DNA of 64,000 nt. Source: Isoetes taiwanensis (lineage: Eukaryota; Streptophyta; Lycopodiopsida; Isoetales; Isoetaceae). A program made the position numbers and the translations under genes. Within the stretch, counting starts at the first letter, position 1. Each line of letters starts with the position of its first letter. Shown here one piece after another: positions 1-10,242 of the stretch. Where the stretch lies: positions 918,436-982,435 of the forward strand of contig JAJEKV010000169.1 in the NCBI GenBank assembly GCA_021234155.1, read 5' to 3'. The notes under the pieces were generated by a model. It had not been told where the DNA came from and ran no database searches. It saw nothing but the letters and a program-made list of their open reading frames with translations.

Positions 1-59
1 AATCAAGAAGTCATAAATGAAAAGGACAAACCAGAGCAGAGGTAAAACCCTTTGTTTTA

Positions 60-1165
60 TCGACTTACATGGATGAATGTGGTTCTAACCATGAAACTAA
101 TGCATTTATAGTTGATAGTGGAGTTGTACGATCAATAGTTAATTCTATTGATTTTCTAGCAGATATACGTGCTAGTAAACATTTGAGTCATGTACAGTTA
201 TGAAATGGAGATCTGCAGAAGGTGATGGGAATGTTGTGTTTGACTTGCAAGGAAATAGGGTCAATATTTCCAATGTTTTATGTGTTCCAGGATTGTATCA
301 AAATCTTGTATCTGTATGTCAACTAGTTGACTTAGGCTATGAGCTAAGATTTGATAAGAAGGGGTGTAAAGTGTTGCTTGATGGTGAACTAAAGTTCTTT
401 GCAAAACGCGTTGGAAAACTCTTTCCATTCTCAAATAGAGTCTTGCGAAGAATAAATATGTTGTCAGTTTCTTCAGCTTCAACTTGGCATACAGACTTGC
501 ACATACACATATAATATCAGGTACATGATAAAGAAGGGGTTTATTCATGGAGTAGATGACACAGGTGAAAAGTTTATTTGCTCAGGATGCATGTTAGGAA
601 AGTTAACTATACTGCCCTTTAACAGATCAAAGAAAAGAGCTGCAGGCCCTCTGGACCTTGTGCATACCGATCTTTGTGGACCTTTAAAAGTAGAAGGAAG
701 AACGGGTAAGAAATATTACATATCGTTCATTGATGATTTCAGTAGAATGGGAAAATGCTGTCTGCTTTCTTCCAAAGATAAAGCACTTGATGCATTTACA
801 CAGTATGTTAATGATATAGAAACACAAACAGGGCGTAAGCTTAAATGCATTAGATCTGATAGAGGGGGTGAATATTTAGCAGGAAGGTTCAAACAATTTT
901 GTGTTAAACATGGAATAAGAAGGCAACTAACATGTAGGTATTCACCACAACAAAATGGGGTTGCTGAAAGGAAAAATAGAATGGTTCTTGATGCTATAAG
1001 GTCAATGATAAAGTTTGCAGGTCTGCCTAATTATTTGTGGGAGGAAGCGGTCAAAACGGTGTTCTTTATACAGAACAAGTTGCCATCAAGCAGCCTAAAT
1101 GGTAACATACCTGAGGTAATTTGGTCCAAAGGTAAGCCGGGATGTGTGTATGATTACTTCAAGGC
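60..1165 (+). pseudogene. Ty1/Copia polyprotein fragment (protease, GAG-pre-integrase, integrase)
   Basis: Broken Copia pol piece, already open at the window's left edge. One frame reads a protease-like segment with the DSG active-site motif (VDSGVV, about 114-131) and stops at 201-203. A second frame (200-514) carries the pre-integrase pattern NVLCVPGLYQNLVSV. A third (525-1205) carries the HHCC tail (CSGCMLGK) and integrase core with all three catalytic acidic positions: D in HTDLCGP, D in SDRGGEY and E in NGVAERKN. In Copia elements the protease matures the polyprotein and the integrase inserts the cDNA. Similarity stops near 1165; reverse transcriptase, RNase H and a matching LTR are not seen. 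Two frame breaks and the 3' truncation make this a dead copy. Confidence 0.9.
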
Positions 1166-1217
1166 CATTCAGATTCCAGAAAGTGAGGGAGATACACACG
1201 ATTAAAAAAGAAGCGAA

Positions 1218-2660
1218 GTAATGTAGACACCTCAACGCTTTGAAGAGACTAAAAATTAGTTGAATGTGCACTGCCACCTCAACAACGATGCAGAAAATTG
1301 TCCCTTAATCAACGGCCAAAATTGATGCCCCTTTTAACAATGGCCGGGATCCCTTGCCCTAATATAGGAAATTTCTAGGAGATTTTGCGATGAAATTCGA
1401 TGGTGTAGATTTCGCCTCCCCTTTCTATCCAACGGTTTAGAGATGAGTTGCATGTCCCATCCTTGTCCACCCCATGACCTGCGACGTTCCATGTAAGTAT
1501 ACGGTGTATGTATACCTAACCTGACATGTCACCAGGGTATTGGAACCATTGGGGACTAACCTTAAAGGGATGATTGGGATTAAAACTAACCTAGGTAGAC
1601 CAACCAATAGTATTAATTAGTGAAATGGGCTAATTAGAGGGTGTCACTTGGCCTAACTCGATTGGCCAAGGGCATGTTGCCAATTTTGGGTGGCAAATTG
1701 AGCTCCCAGCCTAATTCTGCCCCAAATTCGGGTTTGGGAAGGGCAGAGGGAGGAAGGAGTTGTTGCAACCTAACACCTGACTAGTTCTATGGATGTTCTT
1801 CGAGACAATGGGTCCAGCCAAGACACAGGTCAGTCTTTAGGTATTTGTGTGCTATTCTAACCCTTGTTTGAGTAGATGGATGATTAGATTCTATGTTATG
1901 ATCTACTTATGAGATGATGGATGTTTGTCTCTGATTCTGTCTTCTCTTTCTGTTCCTCCTGTGTTGTATGGGTTTAAGGGAGGTAGAGACCTGAAAGCTA
2001 TCTAGATTTAGTGATGCTCCTAGCTAGGACCTTTTAAATCCCAGTAATGCGACCTGTGCACAAGATCCCACCTAGCTGTGGATGTTATGATGTGATTCAA
2101 CATCAAAAAATGAGTATGATGGTGAAGCGGGGGTGGGGTCTTGCCTAGCGGGGTTACAAGACTCCTACAGTGTGCTAGGCTTATAGCGGGTCACGGAGAG
2201 GGCCGGGTATAGGTCTGACACCCCCTGGGTCGCAGGTGACGTGCCAAATGTATGTGGCCCCCCTGGACTCGAACGGTAGGTGAGCCAGGCTTTAGATTTA
2301 GGGGAGTAAGTCGTGTATGAACACGGGGGTCACGGAGGTGGCACGTGTTCTCTAGCACACCCAAGGATCCATCATGCTCGGGGAGGGGACGCCTCTCTGA
2401 CCTGCCTCACCGGACCGGGGAGATATAACCCGGAGTAGTTTCATAGTGTGATTCCATGGGATTGCGTCTCCGGAAGGCTACAATCACGCCATAGCATGTT
2501 CCAGCCTATCTGCAAAGTGTGCACAGGAGAGGCGGATGGAGTGGACTACCCTAGCCACTGTTCTATGCCAGCCAACGCCATTGTTATGACTCCGTCTGTT
2601 GTTATCTGGAGGCCTTGATTGTCAGTTGATTCCCATGAGTCTGAGCCGGGGTAGAGCCCT
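1218..2660 (+). repeat. LTR-like non-coding DNA, probably a Gypsy-type LTR remnant
   Basis: No gene is recognisable. The layout resembles the large LTRs elsewhere in the window (6.2-8.5 kb and 58.0-60.8 kb): an A/T-rich first part, a purine-rich patch (about 1735-1760), then a GC-rich block (2130-2520) with many gggg/cccc runs. A start at the TGTAGACACC near 1221 is possible. No second LTR, primer-binding site or polypurine tract was found, so this is assigned by resemblance only. Confidence 0.3.
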
Positions 2661-2798
2661 TATTTATGATGCATTTCCTTGTTATGTTGGTGTTCTATTG
2701 CATTCTTATGGATGATGATGGGCCACCCTTCGTGGTGGCATATTATTTATTTGTGTTGTTGCCAAGTGCTAACCTTGTATGTACGCTTCCGCCATATA

Positions 2799-2921
2799 GC
2801 CGAGGATTACCTCGTCGCCCTCTTCGGCGACGCCAACCTTTGTGCGATACACGCTAAGCGCGTGACTATTATGCCAAAGGACTTAGCCTTAGCACGTAGG
2901 ATTCGCGGGGATCGCAACTAG
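2799..2921 (+). CDS. Orphan C-terminal exon of a histone H3-type gene
   Basis: Forty codons ending in TAG encode the C-terminal part of histone H3, from the helix containing [13 protein letters not shown] through [14 protein letters not shown] to ARRIRGDRN. This corresponds to about residues 96-135 of canonical H3: the end of helix 2, loop 2 and helix 3, which contact DNA and H4 in the nucleosome. The match begins right after an AG (tatag), as expected for a splice acceptor; the in-frame codons upstream are not histone-like. Differences from canonical H3 include D for A at 98, A for G at 102, G for E at 105, LA for IQ at 124-125 and an N terminus-end residue instead of A. D at 98 and a changed C-terminus are more usual in variant H3s, including CENH3, but too little is present to decide. 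The segment is GC-richer than its flanks. Upstream exons are not in the window; it may be a real last exon after a TE-filled intron, or a captured fragment. Confidence 0.72.
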   Translation, partial: AEDYLVALFGDANLCAIHAKRVTIMPKDLALARRIRGDRN

Positions 2922-3225
2922 ATCCCCCATTTTGTAATATGATTGTATGTTTTTGTATCTAAGTTTTTATAATTAATAGAATGTTGTATACTATCGGCTA
3001 TGTGTATCACTGCCTGTTTCCTTCATGCAAACAACATATAAAGTTCGAGTTGAAAAAATAATAATAATAATAAAAAAAATTATACAATATTAATGATAAA
3101 GTAACAAATCCTAAGGAATATTCCCTTATAAAAGCTCCCTCTTTTAAAATGTATTCCTATTTCTTAGGGTTTCATTGTTGTTCAGCCTCCTATACTTTCG
3201 CTCCTCCTCCTTCCAGCAAACTGCT
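2922..3225 (+). other. A/T-rich spacer, possible 3' UTR of the H3-type exon
   Basis: After the TAG the sequence turns A/T-rich with TGTA and TTTGTA motifs (2934-2990), resembling a plant 3' untranslated and polyadenylation region. An ATAATA-rich low-complexity stretch follows (3058-3080). No coding potential is seen until the gag pseudogene. Confidence 0.35.
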
Positions 3226-5140
3226 ATGGATTATGCCAAGTGCCAACAGTGGTACCAAGATGGAGAGCACTGTCAGGTCCCATTTGAGCTTCTCCACTCT
3301 TATCTGTTGCATCTCATAACCAACATAGAGGCTCATCCCGATTACACAGATTTCTTGGAGTTCTACACCCAAGAGATGGTTCCCCAATGTCGACCTTATG
3401 GCGACCGCCCTCACCTCTATCTTCACAGGGATATACTCATGCAAATGCTAGGGGATGATCGACATGCAGAGGACACTTTTCGCGGCATTCAGCGCCGGGC
3501 CAAGCATGCTCTCATCCTCTATCTTGGCCGTCAGCAGACTTATTTTGAGGTCCGCTTTCCTTTGGCCATTCTCATAGACCAATATGTGGAGGCTGACTCC
3601 ACTCCATTGGAAAAAGGGAAGGTACCTATTCTTGATGACCCCGAAGAAGATGAGCAGATAAGCCATACAGATTTTAACCATTGGAAGCAACTCGCCGCCA
3701 AACTGATTGTGCCCCAAACTCAGGGCCACAAGCGCGCCGGACTAGATGGACTTTCCACGATTCTTCTCAATAAGCAAGAGTACCTGCTGCTCGACGACAT
3801 CTTGTGGGTGTACCATGTAATCGCCGATTCCCAGGGTATGAGGAAAGAGCATATCTTGTACGAGCTCGCGAAATACTGTCAAGGTGATTTCATTGATTTT
3901 TCACCTCCTGAGTACCCCCCACAGATCCAGCAGTTGTTTGCTTTCCATCCAGAAGATCTTGAACCTGTGGAAACCTTGCTAGAGTTGCGACATCTCATGT
4001 TACAAGACCCTCCTTGTCCCCCACCTGAACATGCTTTTGCCACCATGGGGCCACAAGTCCCTAACATCAATGATGTGGTGGTACCTATGGACGAGGATGA
4101 AGAGGGGGAAGATCTCTATGATAAAAAAGAGCATCTCAAAGGGGAGAAGGAAGAAACCTATGAGGAGCAGGTTGTAGTGAATCTCGAGGCAAGGTCAAGG
4201 CCAAACGGTGCACGTCCCCCTCCGTGGGCGACGCCCGTCGAACCAGGCCACCTTACGCCTGAACAGGAATTGCTTATCATCAAGCGCCAGATGGTGCAAC
4301 TTCAATAGTTTGTCCTCCAAAGGCCTATAGGCCCTGCCATGGCGAAAGAGGGACCAGAAGTGCCAGTCACCGAGGTGCCTCCACCTACGCCGACATGATC
4401 TAAACGTCGCTGTCATTCTTCATCCTCAGACAGTAGTTATGACTCATCAGATTCTGATGACTCTTCTGATTCCTCCGCATCTGAGCAGAACCATGATAAG
4501 TCCAAAAAGAAGGATTATCAGAAGACGGTGGATTCTGCCATTACTAGTATTCGGAAAAACCGCAGACTTACTCAGTTCTCTGGCACTTCCCGTTCTGGTG
4601 TGGACGCAAAATTGTGGCTTGACGAGATGTGAACATTTGGCAAATCTTACGGAATGACGGAGAAGGACATTGGCAAAATAGCTACCACCAATCTTACTAA
4701 GTCCGCACGAATTTGGTGGAAAGCGTATGCACGCTCACATGGGCTCACTAGAAGACATTGTAAATTTAAAATCTTTGCCAAGGCCTTTAAGTCCCACGAT
4801 GTTCCTCGGGCACATTGCTGCAAGCAGATACAGACATTTTATCGCTTGGAGCAGTGCGGCATGACAATCTAGGCCTATATCGATGAGTTCATGCGCCTCC
4901 GACTTCATGTTCCAGGGATCAATGAATGCCGTGCAGTTGAGGGCTATGTTGAGGGGTTGTCACCCACTTTAAGGAAGATGGTCCGTGCAATTGACCGCAA
5001 AATGGTAGCAGAGGCTGAAGCAAAAGCCTTGAGTTTGGAGGATGACACATCAAAGGCTCCATACCAGTGACCTCCACATGCAAGCCAGAGCAAGTTATAT
5101 ATACCATATAAGGCCCGTTCTCCTAGTTCGGGACCTCCTC
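3226..5140 (+). pseudogene. Ty3/Gypsy-type gag pseudogene with long N-terminal extension
   Basis: A single reading frame can be followed from the likely start (MDYAKCQQW, 3226) to about 5140, broken by in-frame stops at 4306, 4396, 4630 and 4870 and more near 5068. Residues 1-360 form an unrecognised, well-structured-looking domain rich in H, L and Y, followed by an acidic stretch (DEDEEGEDLYDKKE) and a Ser/Asp run (about 4425-4480). The part from about 4570 is a Retrotrans_gag domain: the hallmark is SARIWWKAY, then an AYIDEFMRLRLHVPG region and EGLSPTLRKMVRAI. Such capsid proteins form the virus-like particle around the element RNA. No zinc knuckle, protease or pol follows: the frame runs straight into the miniature LTR array at 5144. 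The N-terminal extension is unusual; gag proteins normally have much less before this domain. Confidence 0.78.
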
Positions 5141-5143
5141 AAC

Positions 5144-5301
5144 TGTAACGGGCCCATGGTAGACCGCTCGAGTATTCGATCTTTGAATGTGCTTGTGGGG
5201 CGTTCCCGAGACACCGGCATAAATGGGTAGAAGCGACTACTCATAAACGTCTAGACGGTTTTGCCCAGTTGGTTAAGGGCATGTCGGTTAGGAACGTTAC
5301 A
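5144..5301 (+). repeat. TRIM LTR copy 1 (158 bp)
   Basis: Begins TGTAACGGGCCC and ends GGAACGTTACA. A CCCAGTTGGTTAAGG segment near its 3' end resembles a tRNA box A. Confidence 0.85.
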
Positions 5302-5303
5302 GT

Positions 5304-5325
5304 TGGTATCAGAGCCAGGTTTCGA
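5304..5325 (+). promoter_or_regulatory. Primer-binding site, tRNA-iMet type (extended)
   Basis: TGGTATCAGAGC starts two bases after LTR1. The following CAGGTTTCGA also fits the 3' half of plant initiator tRNA-Met as I know it, giving about 22 bases of complementarity. It would prime minus-strand DNA synthesis. The second copy (5600-5611) has one change (TGGTATTAGAGC). Confidence 0.8.
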
Positions 5326-5439
5326 GTTCGAGTCTCCATGGGTGCCTATATGCATGGGTAATTTGCAAAACTTGGTAATCATTGTGACATGGTATAGCTT
5401 TGGATGCTCGAGGACGAGCATAGTTCTAGTGGGAGAGAC

Positions 5440-5597
5440 TGTAATGGGCCCATGGTAGACCGCTCGAGTATTCGAACCTTGAATGTGCCTGTGGGGCGTT
5501 CCCGAGACAGCGGCATAAATGGGTAGAAGTGACTACTCATAAACGTCTAGACGGTTTTGCCCAGTTGATTAAGGGCATGTTGGTTAGGAACATTACA
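5440..5597 (+). repeat. TRIM LTR copy 2 (158 bp)
   Basis: Begins TGTAATGGGCCC and ends GGAACATTACA; the same length as copy 1 with scattered substitutions. Confidence 0.85.
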
Positions 5598-5735
5598 GTT
5601 GGTATTAGAGCAGGTCTCGAGTTCGAGTCTCCATGGGTGCCTATATGCATGGGTAATTTGCAAAGACTTGGTAATCATTGTGACATGGTATAGCTTTGGA
5701 TGCTCGAGGACGAGCATAGTTCTAGTGGGAGAGAC

Positions 5736-5877
5736 TGTAACGGGCCCATGGTAGACCGCTCGAGTATTCGATCCTTGAATGTGCCTGTGGGGCATTCCCG
5801 AGACACCGGCATAAATGGGTAGAAGCGACTACTCATAAGCGTCTAGACGGTTTTGCCCAGTTGGTTAAGGGCATGTC
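5736..5877 (+). repeat. TRIM LTR copy 3, truncated (142 bp)
   Basis: Begins TGTAACGGGCCC after the purine tract and follows the other LTRs up to GGGCATGTC, where an unrelated minus-strand gag remnant starts. Confidence 0.82.
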
Positions 5878-5940
5878 TAGTCAGTCGGCTCCTCCTCCAT
5901 CAAAGCTGGGAGTTCACAAAAAGGTGTCAGCTCATCCCAA

Positions 5941-6120
5941 TCAATTTCTGCCAGGGTTGCCTGTGTTGCCTGAAGTAACATATGGACATTCCTGCATCCG
6001 ATGGCCTGGACGAAAGCAACGGTAATAGGCCTTATAGCGTCGTAGCCGATCTCGAGCCTCTCGTGGAATAGACTGGAGGATCTGCTGCACTGCGTTATTT
6101 GGGCCACCGGACTTATCAGG
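5941..6120 (-). pseudogene. Gag nucleocapsid remnant (zinc-knuckle-like)
   Basis: On the minus strand the frame reads a basic segment (IPREARDRLRRYK) followed by YYRCFRPGHRMQECPY. This matches a retroelement CCHC knuckle (C-x2-C-x4-H-x4-C) in which the first Cys is replaced by Tyr, so zinc binding would be lost. A stop follows shortly. It is probably part of a degraded Gypsy or Copia gag inverted relative to the plus-strand gag at 3.2-5.1 kb. Confidence 0.5.
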
Positions 6121-6171
6121 AACATTGAAGCTGACTTTTTTTTTTCTAATTTTTGATAAGGAGCTTGTTGA

Positions 6172-8540
6172 TGTAACGGACCTAGCAACCTAGCACCAAC
6201 ATTAAGATGTAAGTAACGTTGCCATTATATAAGAGTGCATTTTCAATGGTAAAATAAATGATTATGTGCTAGGAATACATGCATGCAATGTGTCCATGCA
6301 TGCAGTGTGTGCATGCATGCATGCAAGGGCATTGCTAGGTTATATAAGTGCAACAATATTATTCTTGATTTCCTGGGGAGGAGTTTTCCATGGGAAAGAA
6401 GTCTTTTTTGTGATGGTGGAACATTTTGGAAGGCGATAGATTGCAGCCGGATTGCTGAAGGAGCAGGGTGTGAGCAATACTCTGGGAGCGTGTTGGAGTG
6501 CAGAGGAAGCAAGCGGGATTCCAGGTGGGGATCAAGCCTTACATCTGAGGGTTTTCTAGTGTTTGTATAGTTGTGTTGATTTAATAATGCTTGCTCTGAA
6601 CGTAGCATAAACTTGGAGTTAAATTATATGAGCATGGTCATGAATAGACATGCATGGTTAATGGATAGCGAGCATATTAACCGATCTAATATTCTCTACC
6701 ATGTTAATAATTTCAATCTGAGATAGAAGAAGCTGAGATGGCTTAGATTAGCTAGAATTCTTAAAGATTAGATTAAGATTAAATTGTTAAGCAAAAACCA
6801 GCAAAGTAGCAATATCTCCTCTTGCATGCTACCGTTGAACGGCATGATCTTGATGAAATATAGTGATGAGAAATCATGAAAAGCCACTTGAAATGGATCG
6901 ATTTGGGTATCTAAGGGGCCGAAATATGCAAAAAAGGTAGAATCAAGAGGTATACTAGCCAAGAACTAACCCAAAACCGCCGGATTAGGGCCACAAACTG
7001 GCCGAAATGGCTTGGAATCCTCCTTGCCAGCAAAATTGGGAGAAGCCATAGTGTTTTAGCGTGGATCCGATGGCCTGGAGGCCAGATCCGGCAGTTGCAG
7101 GCCGAGGTCGCGCCTCTGTAATGCACGCCTGGTTAGGAAATAAAGAAAAAAGTTAATATTTAGTTAGTAAGGTAATAATAAAGTACTAAGTTAAGGAAAA
7201 GCTAAGGTTATAGGTAATATTAAGGGTTAGTTTGGATCAAGGAATTGGGCTAGTGATTTATTTAGGATTAAAGGCTAAGTTAAGGAGGGGTATGCTACTG
7301 GATAAGTATTTATAATTACGTGATGTGTAGTTTAACAAGGTAGCTAGTTGTATATCTAAACCCTTGGAAATAACTAAATTAGCAAAGGGAAAATATATGC
7401 TAGGGGTGTTACTAGTTGGGAATGGATGCATGAATTAATAAACTAGTTAGCAGGGTTATGGAAGCCACAATCATTAAGGTTATAAGTAGTAATTTGAAAG
7501 AAGTTGATCTAGTTAAAAGTAATAAGATATTAGTGAAGGTTGTATTTTGCTTAAGCACCGGGCATTGCATGTTGCATGGTAGAGATAGTAATGTTTATAC
7601 GAGCGTATAACTGGATTTACTTGTTGCATGAGGTGTAAATTATGGAATTTCTAAGGTAAATTTGATATGGAAATGTGCCTAGTTGATATTGGGTGGAATT
7701 CATGGTATTGTGATCTATGTGTAGTATGATTCTTTGATATAGACCTCTGGGGCCGGAATCTAGGTGCGATGGTCTAGACTCGCGGTTATTGCACAGTGCT
7801 ATGTAAATGGTATTATTTGAACATCGGGCGTTGGTACCGTATGGTACAACGTCATGCACAGTTAAATGGTCCTCCAATGCTGGATGCAACGTGGATGGAT
7901 GTGTACACACGTGGTTACCCCGCCTCTATGTCACTGGCCTGATCAGCCGAGTTGACCTTGCTCAGACCCAGAGGAATATTGGTTGCAATGTTGATGCTAT
8001 GATTGCTTGGTTATTATATATGTGGTATTCTTTGTTGGAATTAAGTTGCATTGGTCATGCTTGTTGGACTAGTTACTTGGATTGCAGGGGCGAGGCTACG
8101 GTAAGGTTAGGCTGTTGTTCTAGGTTAATGCTTTGTATTGTTGATGCTAGACATCCTAGATCCCCGATCCCCACTTAGTCCGTGTGACTAACCCCGTGGT
8201 TGATGGTGTAAGCAGAGGTGTGAGATACTCCGGAAAGTAGCCAAGCTTCGGAAAGGTGAGAGTAGAAGTGTGTGGATTGCTATTCAATAAACTTGATTAT
8301 TATTACTATTATTATTAGTATGTATGGGCTTGAAGTTACAATTATTAAGATCATTCATTGTGTGCGGGGATATTGCTGAGTAATGGGCAAGTATATGTTT
8401 GGGACCTAGAATATATACAAAGATTAAATTCTTTACCCAAGTATGCATGTATCAATTTCTTGAGTTCCAAGGGTTAAGTAGATCCAACGGTAGAGATCGA
8501 TGGGATCTCTAGTTACCGAGAGGTTAACTGGCTGCTTCCT
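6172..8540 (+). repeat. Large LTR (copy A) of a Gypsy-type family, probably solo or truncated
   Basis: Starts TGTAACGGACCTAGC, like the LTR at 58026 (TGTAACGATCCTAGG). A TATA-like ttatataag is at about 6338, a shared ccaggtgggg at about 6520, and a block at 7735-7935 (acctctggggccgga, acatcgggcg, tgtacacacg, gcctgatca) recurs in copy B on the minus strand. Near the end is ccccacTTAGTC-n5-GACTAA (8175-8191), also found in copy B and at 60.4 kb. Similarity fades near 8540 without a clear LTR end or primer site. Simple TGCATGCA runs occur at 6278-6328. Open frames inside look accidental. Confidence 0.5.
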
Positions 8541-9760
8541 TCAGTTTATTCTGGAAGGACTTCCTTTATTAACTGTTTTTCCATGTGTTTGATAGCTTAT
8601 TCACAGGTTGGAAAGAGAAGGAACATTATCTTTCTTATGTATGTAATGAAGCGCTTCGTTTTCTTTGACCTTGGTCTTGGAGTAATGTACAAAGGATGAG
8701 AAAGAATCTGCAGAAATCACAAGTAAACCAACTAAGTTTTGCGTTCAGAATATACATTAATATCTCTATTCAAAGAAGATATAGCACCGTGTTAGTGAAA
8801 AGAGTCAGGTTAACCGCTGCTATTAAATTTATACCCTTGAAGGGGGGTTTGTATCATACTTTCATGCCACGGATGATTGAAAGATTTAGGGGGACAAATC
8901 TCCAGTAATTGCTTCTTCTGCCAAAACTTGCCACTGTTTTAAAATTGAAACACCATTAAGTGCATAGCAATTTTGCAACTGCATTTCTAGCTTATGCATG
9001 TATGTTTACCTTTGATAACATTGGTTCTCCAAGGATCTCTGGAAGTGTATGAATAGAATGCCCTTTGGCTCTATTATCTGGCTGGAGAAGTGGATACTAC
9101 TGGAGCCTGCCCTCTGTGCCATTGAAATCTTTGAGAGGAGAGCATAAAATTTGTAAGCTTTCTGACGCAAACTTGTAAGCATAAATTTGTAAGTAAGTGA
9201 TATGTAAACCTTTTTGGTCATGTCATTTCATCCTTTTGTCTGCTTTTATCCTACTCGAAGAAATATCGTGATCATATTGATATGTAGATCAAATACATGA
9301 TAACCAGATTAAGGAAACAATACAAGGCAATCATGTCTTTGTTTCTCCCTTTTATCTGAATGTTTGGATGCTCACATGATCAAGAATTCTAAAAGATATC
9401 AAAGTATGGCATGAAAGAATCAACAGAATGACTTTACAATAAAGAGAATTTTTTGTTAAGAACGATTGATGCTTAGAGATATATGCTAAATATTGAGAGA
9501 ACTTAGAAAGCTTCTGAATGCCCTTTGAAAGCTCATAATAAAACTATATGCTATTTTGCAATAACAAGTATTTATATTGACTGTCTAGCAGGTTCTCATT
9601 TCAGTCACAAATCTCACAACATTATGAGCATCAATACATACAAGTTGGCCATACGAGAAACAAAGAGAAAGAGAACCAAACTCTTGATGAACTTAAAGAG
9701 TAATTTTATCTAGACATTTTTCTGTTCTAAGTGTTCGATGTAATCTATATATACAAGAAA
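8541..9760. other. Intergenic DNA, nothing recognised
   Basis: A/T-rich sequence with only short chance frames. The 70-codon plus-strand frame at 8696-8908 resembles no family I know. Confidence 0.4.
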
Positions 9761-9765
9761 CTTAT

Positions 9766-9786
9766 CGCGGCGGCAAGGCCGCCGCG
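9766..9786. other. GC-only perfect hairpin in A/T-rich context
   Basis: CGCGGCGGC, three-base loop AAG, GCCGCCGCG: nine perfect G/C pairs. No gene abuts it. Confidence 0.6.
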
Positions 9787-9924
9787 AACGTTTCTCTAGT
9801 TCCAACCCGCTGAGGTTTGTCCCACTATTAACGTTCAACCTGTCAATGCAATGCATGCTTAATAATGGATTTCTATTCACAAGGGCGCGAGACCACATGT
9901 GGTAGCATTTATGAATTGCCAAAC

Positions 9925-10242
9925 AGGCGGGATTTGAACCCACATTGTTGCCTTGTGTCCTCTTGCCCATACGATAGATAGTTGCTGCGAGACGACCATG
10001 AGATTCCCAATGCTGGTATCCCTTTCTCTCTTTTATCCTCTCCTTTTTATCACCCGATGCTAGTCAGTGGGGTTTGAGCCTGGATGGGTGATGCCCAGAA
10101 CCAATGGCCTGACCACTAGGCTAACAACGCGATGGACCTTTTTGTTTATTTAGCTGCACCCGATGATGGGCAGTGGGCTTTGAGCCTGGACGGGGGTTTC
10201 CCATAACCATTAGCTTAACCACTTGGACGTCAACGCTGTGAG
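9925..10242 (-). repeat. tRNA-like repeats (SINE-like), two tandem units plus a box B fragment
   Basis: On the minus strand two diverged units of about 107 bp each hold a tRNA box A and box B at near-tRNA spacing. One unit has the RC of 10106-10125 (TTAGCCTAGTGG) with GGCTCAAACCCC (RC of 10069-10080). The other has the RC of 10210-10229 (CCAAGTGGTTAAGC) with GGCTCAAAGCCC (RC of 10175-10186). A third isolated box B (GGGTTCAAATCCC, RC of about 9929-9942) lies nearby. No closing acceptor stems were seen, so these are tRNA-derived repeats rather than tRNA genes. Confidence 0.5.

Larger units (their letters stand above)
5144..5877 (+). mobile_element. Tandem array of a TRIM-type miniature LTR retrotransposon (LTR-int-LTR-int-partial LTR)
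   Basis: Three LTR copies alternate with two internal regions at an exact 296-bp period. LTR1 5144-5301 and LTR2 5440-5597 are each 158 bp; LTR3 (5736-5877) is cut after 142 bp. Each full LTR starts TGTAAC or TGTAAT and ends GTTACA or ATTACA, the usual TG...CA ends inside a short inverted repeat. Two bases after each LTR lies a primer-binding site (TGGTATCAGAGC). Each 138-bp internal region ends in a purine run (agtgggagaga) abutting the next LTR. There is no coding capacity, so movement would rely on enzymes of autonomous LTR elements. Size, order of parts and tandem structure fit TRIM elements. The LTR carries no 5S-like sequence, so it is not Cassandra. Confidence 0.88.

Noticed and set aside
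2130-2520. GC-rich block as a CpG island or rDNA fragment
   Set aside because: No rRNA similarity; the block resembles the GC-rich middle of the other large LTRs in the window.
5144-5877. Cassandra TRIM
   Set aside because: Cassandra LTRs carry 5S-like sequence; none is present in this LTR.
7807-8178. 123-codon plus-strand frame
   Set aside because: Lies inside LTR copy A in a block shared with other LTRs; no domain, and the corresponding frame is not kept in copy B.
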